Shown piece by piece: positions 1-7,785 of a stretch of DNA of 64,000 nucleotides. Numbering within the stretch: position 1 is the stretch's first letter; each line of letters opens with the position of its first letter. This DNA is from Betaproteobacteria bacterium (GTDB lineage Bacteria; Pseudomonadota; Gammaproteobacteria; Burkholderiales; Burkholderiaceae_A). Below the pieces are notes generated by a model. It saw nothing but the letters and a program-made list of their open reading frames with translations. It made no database searches and was not told where the DNA came from. Both the position numbers and the translations under genes were made by a program. The DNA lies in assembly GCA_016868255.1 (NCBI GenBank), contig VGHN01000009.1:1-64000 (forward strand). The letters are read 5' to 3'.

Positions 1-55
1 CGCTCTGCCCAATCACGCCCAACTCAGACAAAACAAACCGGACCCCTTGGGCCAT
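1..55 (-). CDS. Possible start of a gene downstream of accC (partial, unidentified)
   Basis: An open frame on the minus strand starts with ATG two bases after the accC stop and runs off the window edge after 18 codons (MAQGVRFVLS...). No Shine-Dalgarno sequence is visible. In related betaproteobacteria prmA (ribosomal protein L11 methyltransferase) usually follows accC, so that is the contextual guess, but the 18 residues do not let me confirm it. It may also be chance open frame. Confidence 0.25.
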   Translation of the reverse strand, partial: MAQGVRFVLSELGVIGQS

Positions 56-57
56 AT

Positions 58-1410
58 TCAGTTGAGATCGGTGAGCATCGACTCTAGATAGTGGATGCTG
101 GTGCCGCCCTCCTGAAAATGGGTGTCGCGCATGATTCGCCGATGCAAAGGAACGTTGGTCTGAATACCGTCGACCGCCATCTCCGATAGGGCAATCGTCA
201 TCCTTGCGATGGCCTGCTCACGGGTATCTCCGTAACAGATGATCTTGCCGATCATCGAGTCGTAGTGGGGCGGGACAACGTAATTGGCGTAGGCATGGGA
301 ATCGACCCGAATGCCCGGCCCGCCCGGCATGTGCCAGGTCAGAATCCGTCCTGGTGAGGGCGTAAAACGAAACGGATCCTCGGCATTGATTCGGCACTCA
401 ATGGCATGGCCCTTGAACTCAATGTCCTTCTGGCGAAGGGCCAATCGCTCCCCGCTGGCGACCCGAATCTGTTGCTGCACGATATCAATCCCCGTAATGA
501 GCTCAGTGACGGGGTGCTCCACCTGCACCCTGGTGTTCATCTCAATGAAATAAAACTCACCCTGCTCGTAAAGAAACTCAATGGTTCCCGCCCCGCGATA
601 GCCGATCTTCTTGCAGGCCTCGGCGCATCGCTGCCCGATTTTTTCCCGCAGCTTCGTGGGCAATTGGGGGGCGGGCGCCTCTTCAAGAACCTTCTGATGG
701 CGCCGCTGCATGGAGCAGTCTCGCTCGCCGAGATGGATGACGTTGCCATAGTGGTCCGCAAGGATCTGGATTTCGATGTGCCGAGGATTCTCCAGAAACT
801 TCTCCATATAGAGTTCTGGGTTGTTGAACGCTGCGGCGGCCTCTGCCTTGGTGGTGTTGACTGCATGCAATAGGGCCGCCTCGGTATGAACCACGCGCAT
901 CCCCCGCCCGCCACCACCACCGGCTGCCTTGATAATCACAGGGTAGCCAACGGCCCGCGCCGTGCGGACGATCTCCTTGGGGTCATCGGGAAGCGCACCC
1001 TCTGAGCCGGGAACGCACGGCACCCCCGCCGCAATCATTGCTCGCTTGGCTGCCACTTTGTCGCCCATCATGCGGATGACCTCGGGGCTCGGCCCAATAA
1101 ACTTAAAGCCACTCTTTTCAACGCGCTCCGCAAAGTCGGCGTTCTCTGACAGGAATCCGTAGCCGGGGTGCACAGCCTCTGCATCAGTCACCTCGGCCGC
1201 TGCAATGATGGCGGGGATGTTGAGGTAGCTCTCCCTTGAGGGAGGCGGCCCGATGCAGACCGACTCATCGGCGAGCTTGACGTACTTGGCTTCGCGATCG
1301 GCGGTGGAGTGAACCACCACCGTCTTAATGCCCAGCTCTCGGCAGGCCCGCTGAATTCGCAGGGCGATTTCGCCGCGGTTGGCGATAAGAACCTTCTCGA
1401 AGAGTGGCAT
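58..1410 (-). CDS. accC: Biotin carboxylase subunit of acetyl-CoA carboxylase
   Basis: AccC carboxylates the biotin carried by AccB using ATP and bicarbonate, the first half-reaction of acetyl-CoA carboxylase in fatty acid synthesis. The 450-residue protein has the full family length and architecture: an N-terminal preATP-grasp fold ([12 protein letters not shown]), the glycine-rich ATP-grasp loop (GGGGGRGMR) near residue 165, the catalytic segment [14 protein letters not shown] near residue 290 and the C-terminal biotin carboxylase domain. It lies 8 bases downstream of accB on the same strand, so the two are surely co-transcribed. The ATG start is supported by the [14 protein letters not shown] family N-terminus; its Shine-Dalgarno is weak. 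Confidence 0.97.
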   Translation of the reverse strand: MPLFEKVLIANRGEIALRIQRACRELGIKTVVVHSTADREAKYVKLADESVCIGPPPSRESYLNIPAIIAAAEVTDAEAVHPGYGFLSENADFAERVEKSGFKFIGPSPEVIRMMGDKVAAKRAMIAAGVPCVPGSEGALPDDPKEIVRTARAVGYPVIIKAAGGGGGRGMRVVHTEAALLHAVNTTKAEAAAAFNNPELYMEKFLENPRHIEIQILADHYGNVIHLGERDCSMQRRHQKVLEEAPAPQLPTKLREKIGQRCAEACKKIGYRGAGTIEFLYEQGEFYFIEMNTRVQVEHPVTELITGIDIVQQQIRVASGERLALRQKDIEFKGHAIECRINAEDPFRFTPSPGRILTWHMPGGPGIRVDSHAYANYVVPPHYDSMIGKIICYGDTREQAIARMTIALSEMAVDGIQTNVPLHRRIMRDTHFQEGGTSIHYLESMLTDLN

Positions 1411-1418
1411 GGTCTGGC

Positions 1419-1922
1419 CTAGGCGATGACAAAGAGGGCTTGACCAAACTCCACCGCTTGCCCGTTTTCAACGAGTATCTCTTTGACCACCCCGGCCCGA
1501 TCCGAGGGCACCTCATTCATTAGCTTCATGGCCTCGATCACGCAAAGCGTCTGTCCGACTGTTACGTTGTCACCCACGGAGACAAATGGCTCCCCGCCTG
1601 GAGACGAAGCCCGGTAGAACGTGCCCACCATTGGAGAAGACAGGGCGTTGGCCGCACTCGAATCGATTCCGCCAATGCCCTCGGAGCCGGTAGCCGATGG
1701 TGATGCGGGTGCCGCGGGTCCGGAAGGTTGGGGCATCGCCGCCGCAGCAGGCATCCCGACCACAGGTGCGGGGGCATATGCCATCGGATGAGCAGCCATC
1801 GGCGCAGGGCTCGGAGACGACTTGACGATTCGAACCTTTCCCTCGCCCTCGGTGATTTCGAGCTCGGCAATATTCGATTCGGCGACGAGATCGATCAAGG
1901 TCTTTAGTTTTCTGAGATCCAT
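1419..1922 (-). CDS. accB: Biotin carboxyl carrier protein of acetyl-CoA carboxylase
   Basis: AccB carries the biotin that shuttles the carboxyl group between AccC and the carboxyltransferase. The 167-residue protein has the expected three parts: an N-terminal helical region ([13 protein letters not shown]), a flexible linker rich in Pro, Ala and Met (about residues 38-85), and a C-terminal biotinyl domain with the biotin attachment motif EAMKLMNEV, the lysine being residue 133. An AGAGGAAA Shine-Dalgarno sits just before the ATG. The order aroQ-accB-accC is a common betaproteobacterial arrangement. Confidence 0.97.
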   Translation of the reverse strand: MDLRKLKTLIDLVAESNIAELEITEGEGKVRIVKSSPSPAPMAAHPMAYAPAPVVGMPAAAAMPQPSGPAAPASPSATGSEGIGGIDSSAANALSSPMVGTFYRASSPGGEPFVSVGDNVTVGQTLCVIEAMKLMNEVPSDRAGVVKEILVENGQAVEFGQALFVIA

Positions 1923-1962
1923 GGTGTTTCCTCTGCTGGTGTCTTGGATGGGCCTGAGGCCC

Positions 1963-2412
1963 CTAGGATTTCTGGCCGCGACGAATCAGGAACTTAAGCC
2001 CAGCCTCGTAGCCCTCGGGCCCGAGCCCGCAGATGACTGCCTCGGCGAGGTCGGAGAAGTAGGACTGGTGCCTGAATGGTTCCCGGCGGTGAACATTGCT
2101 GATGTGTACCTCGACAAACGGGATCGCGACGGCCGCCAAGGCATCGCGCATGGCGATTGAGGTGTGTGTATAGGCCGCTGGATTGATGACGATTCCATGC
2201 ACACCGCGCGCGGCGGCCTGATGGATCAGATCGACCAAACCACCTTCGTGGTTGTGTTGGTGGCAGTCCAACTCCACCCCATCGGCCAGCGCCATGGCGT
2301 GGAGTCGACGGTTGATCTCCTCAAGGGTGGTCGAACCATAGATCTCTGGCTCTCGCAGACCAAGTCGGTTGAGATTGGGGCCATGAAGGACCCAGAAGAG
2401 ACGCGCTACCAC
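1963..2412 (-). CDS. aroQ: Type II 3-dehydroquinate dehydratase
   Basis: AroQ removes water from 3-dehydroquinate to give 3-dehydroshikimate, the third step of the shikimate pathway. The 149-residue length fits the small type II dodecameric enzyme. Visible family motifs are [18 protein letters not shown] at the N-terminus (containing the catalytic tyrosine), [15 protein letters not shown] (catalytic histidine) and [15 protein letters not shown]. The start is a GTG; no better ATG lies in frame and no strong Shine-Dalgarno is visible, so a leader-poor start is possible. It is followed after 40 bases by accB. The next shikimate step, AroE, is encoded nearby as a fusion protein. Confidence 0.95.
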   Translation of the reverse strand: MVARLFWVLHGPNLNRLGLREPEIYGSTTLEEINRRLHAMALADGVELDCHQHNHEGGLVDLIHQAAARGVHGIVINPAAYTHTSIAMRDALAAVAIPFVEVHISNVHRREPFRHQSYFSDLAEAVICGLGPEGYEAGLKFLIRRGQKS

Positions 2413-2465
2413 GGAGCGATAGATGAAAACCCCATCTAGCGAGTGTACTCTAAATCAAACTTCGC

Positions 2466-2984
2466 CTAACTTTCCTCTTTTATCCATTTTCTTAGCTCTT
2501 CTTCTCGTATTCGCCCCAGCTTCACCCGGCGAACCTGCCCCCTTGAATCGATCAGTGCGGTAAAGGGAAGGGCATCGATACTGGCCCCAAGCCGCTTGGC
2601 GAGCTCGGTTCCGGCCGCCCCAATGATCGCAATTGGATAGGAGACGGGGCGCTCCACTAAATGACTTCTCACTTGGCTGGGGGAGTCGACCGCCAAGCCA
2701 ATAAATTTGGCAGGCCCCGATTGCCACTCCGTGTGGAGGCTCGAGAGCTCCGGCATCTCCTCGATGCAGGGCGCACACCAGGTTGCCCAGAAATTGACGA
2801 CTGTCAGGGGCCCACGATGCTGGGAGAGTCGGCCGACCTGGCCATCTGGCCCGGGCAATTCGAGTTCAAAGAGCCAGTCGGCATTCTCTATGGATGGCGT
2901 GGCTTTATAACGCCAGACCCCGATGCCGACTCCCCCGGCCAAGCCTCCGGCGACAGCGATGGCGAGTGCTTGGCGTCGGTTCAT
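2466..2984 (-). CDS. TlpA-like thioredoxin-fold protein, membrane anchored or periplasmic
   Basis: A thiol-disulfide oxidoreductase of the TlpA/ResA family, expected to act in the periplasm. The first 25 residues form a hydrophobic signal or anchor after MNRRQ, followed by a thioredoxin fold with the redox motif WCAPC (Cys70 and Cys73) in the context VVNFWATWCAPC. The 172-residue length is normal. Its ATG overlaps the stop of the upstream 192-residue gene (ATGA), so the two are translationally coupled. Substrate is unknown; many relatives reduce apocytochromes or maintain periplasmic thiols. Confidence 0.88.
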   Translation of the reverse strand: MNRRQALAIAVAGGLAGGVGIGVWRYKATPSIENADWLFELELPGPDGQVGRLSQHRGPLTVVNFWATWCAPCIEEMPELSSLHTEWQSGPAKFIGLAVDSPSQVRSHLVERPVSYPIAIIGAAGTELAKRLGASIDALPFTALIDSRGQVRRVKLGRIREEELRKWIKEES

Positions 2985-3559
2985 GGCGCAGTCGAGGGCA
3001 GTGGCAAGAGTTCGCGAAGCTGCTGAGCGGAAATTGCTCTGGACTTCTTGAGCAGCTGGGGGTCATGGCCGAAACGCAGTCGAGCCCCCCAAGACTCCCA
3101 GTCAAGCCAGAGCCCCTCCTCCTCAGAGCGTCCCGGCGCATGGCTCCAAACAAATGGCTCGCAACGAATACCTTGATTGATCAGAAAGATCGCGACTTCC
3201 TTTGCCTCGGCCCCCCGAATGACCAGGTGCAATTCGGTGAAGTCGGTGGCAGTGCCACTGATCACCGCGCCCCCTACCCATGGCTCGAAGTCGGCGAGCA
3301 GCTCTGCCAATCGAAGCGCGCTTTGGCGCATTTCTTGGAGCCTCTCTTCGTGCTCGTCACCTTCAAATAGCGCGAGGTGCTCGCGAAGCGCGGACTCGAT
3401 GGCCTCGTTGTCGGGCAGGCAGCGGCGAGCGGCAGCAGCTGTCATTCGGCCACCAGTGACACGCGCGACCGCCTTGCGCTTGGCCTGCTCATAGCTCAAG
3501 CCCTCCTGTGCGATGAGCTGGGCGGCTGACTGCGCAATTTCATCGCGAAGGTTTGTCAT
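2981..3559 (-). CDS. Conserved hypothetical protein, possible nucleotidyltransferase-like fold
   Basis: I do not recognise this 192-residue soluble protein by name. The N-terminal half is helical and rich in Ala, Glu and Arg (RDEIAQSAAQLIAQEG), and could bind a partner or nucleic acid. The C-terminal half contains alternating beta-like segments (AVISGTATDFTELHLVIRG, VAIFLINQGIRCEPFVW) and an acidic patch EEEGLWLDWE. The TDFTELHLVI segment recalls minimal nucleotidyltransferase or PII-like folds, but that is a guess. No signal peptide or membrane segment is seen. It begins 30 bases from the divergent mpl start and overlaps the TlpA gene by four bases, so it is the first gene of this operon. 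Confidence 0.7.
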   Translation of the reverse strand: MTNLRDEIAQSAAQLIAQEGLSYEQAKRKAVARVTGGRMTAAAARRCLPDNEAIESALREHLALFEGDEHEERLQEMRQSALRLAELLADFEPWVGGAVISGTATDFTELHLVIRGAEAKEVAIFLINQGIRCEPFVWSHAPGRSEEEGLWLDWESWGARLRFGHDPQLLKKSRAISAQQLRELLPLPSTAP

Positions 3560-3565
3560 CGGTGC

Positions 3566-3571
3566 ATTATC
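3566..3571 (-). promoter_or_regulatory. Candidate -10 hexamer for the 192-aa gene (near-leaderless)
   Basis: On the minus strand the hexamer GATAAT (5 of 6 to TATAAT) ends only 6 bases before the ATG at 3559, which would place transcription start at or next to the start codon. No convincing -35 element is visible and no Shine-Dalgarno precedes the ATG. Confidence 0.35.
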
Positions 3572-3578
3572 CCCTCGC

Positions 3579-3584
3579 TACAAT
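3579..3584 (+). promoter_or_regulatory. Candidate -10 hexamer for mpl (leaderless)
   Basis: TACAAT (5 of 6 to TATAAT) ends 5 bases before the mpl ATG at 3590, so a transcript would start on the initiation codon. There is no Shine-Dalgarno upstream of mpl. A TTGTCA at 3553-3558 could be a -35 but the 20-base spacing is poor. Confidence 0.35.
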
Positions 3585-3589
3585 CCCGT

Positions 3590-4963
3590 ATGCACCTTCA
3601 TATCATCGGTATTTGCGGCACTTTCATGGGCGGACTTGCACAGATCGCCCAATCACTTGGGCATCGCGTGACAGGCTGTGACAGCCATGTCTATCCGCCG
3701 ATGAGCAGCCAACTCGAGGCCGCTGGCATTGGTCTGATCGAAGGTTTTGAGGAGGACCAGTTTGCCATTCGCCCCGATCTCTGGGTTGTGGGAAATGTGG
3801 CGCGACGAGGCCTCCCCATTGTGGAGAAGATTCTCAATTCCTCGGCCCCGATGGTCTCGGGGCCGCAATGGATGCACACCCACTTGCTTCGAGACCGCAG
3901 AGTGATTGCGGTGGCCGGCACCCACGGCAAGACCACGACCAGTTCTCTGGTGGCCTGGCTCTTGGAGTCTGCCGGTGTGCACCCAGGCTTCCTGATCGGA
4001 GGCGTTCCAGAGGATTTTGGGCAGTCGGCGCGGGCGGGGGAAGCCGGCAATTGGTTCGTGATTGAGGCCGATGAATACGACACCGCTTTTTTCGATAAAC
4101 GCTCAAAGTTTCTGCATTACCCAGCAGAGATCGCAGTGATCAACAACCTTGAATTCGACCATGCCGACATCTTCCCCAACGTAGAGGCCATCGAGACCCA
4201 GTTTCACCACTGGATTCGTTGTCTGCCAACGAAGGCCACGGTGGTTGCGAATGGCGAGTCCGAATCCATTCAAAAGGTGCTTGATCGGGGACTCTGGTCG
4301 CAATTGGAATGGTTCAACCGAGCAGGAGGGTGGCAGGCGGGCGCCTCGAAATCATTCGATGGGCGCGAGGTCTTTGATCTGATTCATGATGGCGAAGCAC
4401 TCGGTTCGGTTCGCAGCCCGCTCTGGGGTGCCCACAATCGCGCCAATGCGGTGGCAGCGATTGTTGCGGCCCGGGCCGCTGCAGTGGATGTCCAGGCCAG
4501 CCTTGCTGCCTTGTCAACTTTTCAGGGGGTCAAGCGCCGAATGCAGAAGCGTGGGGAGGCGGGAGGTATTTCCGTCTACGATGACTTTGCCCACCATCCC
4601 ACCGCCATCGAGACAACGCTGGCCGGCCTGCGAGACCAGGTTGGCAGGGACACTCGAATCTTGGCGGTATTGGAGCCACGCTCAAACACCATGAAGATGG
4701 GCGTGATGCGGGCGCGCCTGGCGGACTCCCTGCGTGAGGCCGATCGTGTCTTTGGGTTTGACGGGGGACTCGGCTGGGATCTTGCCGAGGCACTCGGGCC
4801 CATCCAGGATCGATCATGGGTCTTCGATGAATTGAGCGCCATGGTCGATGCCATTGTGAAAGAGGCCCGAGCGGGAGATGCCATTCTCGTAATGAGCAAT
4901 GGTGGTTTCGGCGGCATTCACGAAAAGCTCCTCGACTCCCTTGGCAAGAGGTCTGCGGGCTGA
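3590..4963 (+). CDS. mpl: UDP-N-acetylmuramate:L-alanyl-gamma-D-glutamyl-meso-diaminopimelate ligase
   Basis: Mpl ligates recycled murein tripeptide to UDP-MurNAc, returning cell-wall turnover products to peptidoglycan synthesis in the cytoplasm. The 457-residue protein is a Mur ligase: N-terminal Rossmann-like domain (HIIGICGTFMGGLA, the Mpl-type start), central ATPase domain with the P-loop GTHGKTTT at residues 110-117, and C-terminal domain with DDFAHHPTAIE. Those N-terminal residues separate it from MurC. It is divergent from the 192-residue gene across only 30 bases and its stop shares a base with the next start (TGATG), so it is coupled to the RNase gene. Confidence 0.95.
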   Translation: MHLHIIGICGTFMGGLAQIAQSLGHRVTGCDSHVYPPMSSQLEAAGIGLIEGFEEDQFAIRPDLWVVGNVARRGLPIVEKILNSSAPMVSGPQWMHTHLLRDRRVIAVAGTHGKTTTSSLVAWLLESAGVHPGFLIGGVPEDFGQSARAGEAGNWFVIEADEYDTAFFDKRSKFLHYPAEIAVINNLEFDHADIFPNVEAIETQFHHWIRCLPTKATVVANGESESIQKVLDRGLWSQLEWFNRAGGWQAGASKSFDGREVFDLIHDGEALGSVRSPLWGAHNRANAVAAIVAARAAAVDVQASLAALSTFQGVKRRMQKRGEAGGISVYDDFAHHPTAIETTLAGLRDQVGRDTRILAVLEPRSNTMKMGVMRARLADSLREADRVFGFDGGLGWDLAEALGPIQDRSWVFDELSAMVDAIVKEARAGDAILVMSNGGFGGIHEKLLDSLGKRSAG

Positions 4964-7785
4964 TGCATGTCGTCTTCGAGGAGTCGGGGACTTTTAAGAC
5001 GGCCGAGATCCTCAGTGAGTCTGATACGAGCCTACAGGTCAGCCTTGACTCCGGCCGTCGTATCAAGATCAAGGCCAATCAGGTGGCCCTGCGGTTCCAA
5101 GCCCCTGCGCCTGCCGACCTTTGGGAGAGCGCCCAGCGGGTGGCCGAGTCGCTCGATATCGATTTTCTCCATGCATGCGCCCCCACAGATGAATTCCAAG
5201 CCGATTCCTTTGCGAAAGAGGTATTCGGTGAGAAGTTTGGCGCGGTCGAGCGCTTCGGATTAATGCTCGCCCTGCACGCCGCGCCGATGTATTTCTATCG
5301 CAAGGGCAGGCAGACCTATCGGGCAGCACCTGCAGAAACCCTTGCGGCAGCGAAAGCCACCATGGCCAAGCGGGAGGAGATGGCCCGTCAACAGGCGGCC
5401 CTCGTGGAGGCGATCGTATCGGGTGAGGGACTGCCCGAGTCTATTGCCTCTCAGGCGCTTGATTTGCTCGTTGCACCGGATCGGCAGTCGATGAATTTCA
5501 AGGCACTGGAGCAGGCCGCCCATCGGCTGCAAGTCTCGGTGGAGTCGCTCTTAATGGGACGGGGTGCGCTGCCAAGTGCGTATGGTCTGCATCGTGCTCG
5601 GTTTATTCAAGAGTGTTTCGGGGGTGAACCCCGAATGGACATCGATTCGGCTGTGCTTGAGCGGCTCGAGTCGCAGCGAGCGGCCCTGGTGGAGCAGTTG
5701 CCCCAGGCATCTGCCCACGCCTATTCAATCGATGATGCGTCGACCACCGAGGTGGACGACGCCTTCTCATTGACCCCGCTCGAGGAGGGCTCGGTTCGGG
5801 TCGGTGTGCATATTGCTGCCCCAGGGCTTCTCATTGAATTCGGCGATGAGATTGCGGCCGGGGCCCGAGAGAGGGCGTCGACCGCATACTTTCCAGGCGA
5901 GAAGTTCACTATGCTCGCCCCGGCGGTGGTTGGGCTGGTCTCTCTTGATGCAGGGCGATGGAACCCAGCAGTGTCTCTCTATATCGATTTCGATTCGCAG
6001 GGCCATCGAATTGCGCATTACTCAAAGGTTGAGCGTGTATGGGTGGATGCCAATATTCGCCACGGTGATTGGGAGGCCCTGCTCGAACCAGGCGCATCTG
6101 GGGATGCATCGGCTATTCCTTGGCAGGGCCTTCACACGCTGGCCCGCTTGGCCCAGGCGCTTCGGGCCGATCGGGAGCAGGTCAGAGGCCGCCCCGAGCC
6201 CAAGAACCGCGTCGATTTTCAGTTCGATGTGGAGTGGGACCAAGGCAGATTGGATTCGAAACGTTGGGGCTGGGGCAGACCCATGCTTTCGCAGCGTCGA
6301 CGCGGTTCTGCCCTCGATGTCTTGGTGTCTGAGTTCATGATTCTCACCAATGTCACATGGGGAGAGACCCTGGCTTTGGGCCAGCGCCCGGGGATGTATC
6401 GATGTCAGTCGATGGGGCGCGTGCGAATGCAGACCCAGCCCGGACCCCATCAGGGGCTGGGGGTGTCGAGTTATGCCTGGTCGACTTCGCCGATACGGCG
6501 TTATGCCGACCTGGTCAATCAATGGCAACTGCTGGGTATCTTGGGCCATGGACGATCCCCTTTTCGAATGGGCGACGCGCAACTCTTTGCGGACCTCGCC
6601 CACTTCGACGGTCGCTACGATCGCTACGCCGAGTTTCAGTCGCGCATGGAGCGCTACTGGTCTCTGCGTTGGCTTGGTCTTGAGTCCGGGCTCAGCGAGG
6701 AATCGTGGGATGCACTCTCGGCGGCCAAACCATTAAGAGAAATGGGCAGCCTGACGCGTCACGATGGCGTTGTGCGATTGGCTCGCGTTCCCACAACGGT
6801 TCGCATTCCCGAGTGGGCAAGCCTGGCGGCTGGAAGTCAGGTTGAATTGGATCTCCTGCGTTTCGATGCCTTGAGCCTTGAGATTGAGGCACGACCGGTT
6901 CGCGTGGTCGAGCAGTCGCAACTGGAGTCTTATGCGGTGCTCGGCGACCCCATCGACCACAGCCGAAGCCCGGCCATTCACTCGGCGTTTGCAGACCAGA
7001 CCGATCAAGCGATTCGTTATCAGGCCATACAGGTTCGTTCAGAGGAGCTCGAGCAGCGGCTCGATGAACTCGCCAACCAGGGTTACCTGGGGTTGAACCT
7101 GACCGTGCCGCTCAAGGAGCACGTGATTGCGCTGGCCAAGCGGCGTGGATGGGAGATCTCGGAGAGGGCCAGGCAGGCAGGGGCTGCCAACACGCTGATT
7201 CGCTCTGTTGAGGGTTGGCGTTGCGAGAACACGGATGGTGTGGGATTGGTCTCTGACCTCCACGAACTTCTCGGAGCGGATGGCCTGCGTGGTCAGTCTG
7301 TGCTGCTTATCGGCGCCGGCGGGGCAGCCCGGGGGGTTGTTGGCCCTTTGCTTCAGGCGGGGGTGGAGCGGATTGTTCTCGCCAATCGAACCCCAGGAAA
7401 GGCCCAGGCGATTGCCGATGAAATTGACCCCAAGTCCATTCGAGCCATTGATTTGAAATTGCTTGAATGGCCCGAGGATACAGATGGCCACCCATGGCCT
7501 GCCATTGTGATCAATGCGACATCGGGCTCTTTGCAGGGTCATGGCCTCGTGATTGCCTCAGAAATCTTCTTGCGCGCATTGCTTGTGCTCGACATGATGT
7601 ATTCGGCCAACGAGACCGCATTCTTAAAGCAGGCCCGTGAGGCGGGCGCCACCCGCCGGGTTGACGGGCTGGGCATGTTGGTGGGTCAGGCGGCAGAGAG
7701 CTTTTCGCACTGGAGAGGGATCCGTCCGGATACCGCGGTGGTGAAGGAGGCCATTCGAGCCTCGATGAATGAGGAGATCGAGTGA
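4963..7785 (+). CDS. aroE: Fusion protein: RNase II-family exoribonuclease and shikimate dehydrogenase
   Basis: One uninterrupted 940-codon frame encodes two enzymes. Residues 1 to about 650 match the betaproteobacterial RNB/RNase II protein that follows mpl in Burkholderia: FEESGTFKTAEIL at the start and the catalytic acidic cluster DDASTTEVDDAFS from residue 257, plus the RNB signature region SSYAWSTSPIRRYADLVNQWQLL. Residues from about 657 are a complete shikimate dehydrogenase: YAVLGDPIDHSRSPAIH with the catalytic NLTVPLK lysine, the NADP loop GAGGAARG near 784 and a C-terminal GLGMLVGQAAESF. AroE reduces 3-dehydroshikimate. In relatives these are two adjacent genes. A GTG at 6904 could still give free AroE. 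The stop overlaps the mgtE start. Confidence 0.92.
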   Translation: MHVVFEESGTFKTAEILSESDTSLQVSLDSGRRIKIKANQVALRFQAPAPADLWESAQRVAESLDIDFLHACAPTDEFQADSFAKEVFGEKFGAVERFGLMLALHAAPMYFYRKGRQTYRAAPAETLAAAKATMAKREEMARQQAALVEAIVSGEGLPESIASQALDLLVAPDRQSMNFKALEQAAHRLQVSVESLLMGRGALPSAYGLHRARFIQECFGGEPRMDIDSAVLERLESQRAALVEQLPQASAHAYSIDDASTTEVDDAFSLTPLEEGSVRVGVHIAAPGLLIEFGDEIAAGARERASTAYFPGEKFTMLAPAVVGLVSLDAGRWNPAVSLYIDFDSQGHRIAHYSKVERVWVDANIRHGDWEALLEPGASGDASAIPWQGLHTLARLAQALRADREQVRGRPEPKNRVDFQFDVEWDQGRLDSKRWGWGRPMLSQRRRGSALDVLVSEFMILTNVTWGETLALGQRPGMYRCQSMGRVRMQTQPGPHQGLGVSSYAWSTSPIRRYADLVNQWQLLGILGHGRSPFRMGDAQLFADLAHFDGRYDRYAEFQSRMERYWSLRWLGLESGLSEESWDALSAAKPLREMGSLTRHDGVVRLARVPTTVRIPEWASLAAGSQVELDLLRFDALSLEIEARPVRVVEQSQLESYAVLGDPIDHSRSPAIHSAFADQTDQAIRYQAIQVRSEELEQRLDELANQGYLGLNLTVPLKEHVIALAKRRGWEISERARQAGAANTLIRSVEGWRCENTDGVGLVSDLHELLGADGLRGQSVLLIGAGGAARGVVGPLLQAGVERIVLANRTPGKAQAIADEIDPKSIRAIDLKLLEWPEDTDGHPWPAIVINATSGSLQGHGLVIASEIFLRALLVLDMMYSANETAFLKQAREAGATRRVDGLGMLVGQAAESFSHWRGIRPDTAVVKEAIRASMNEEIE

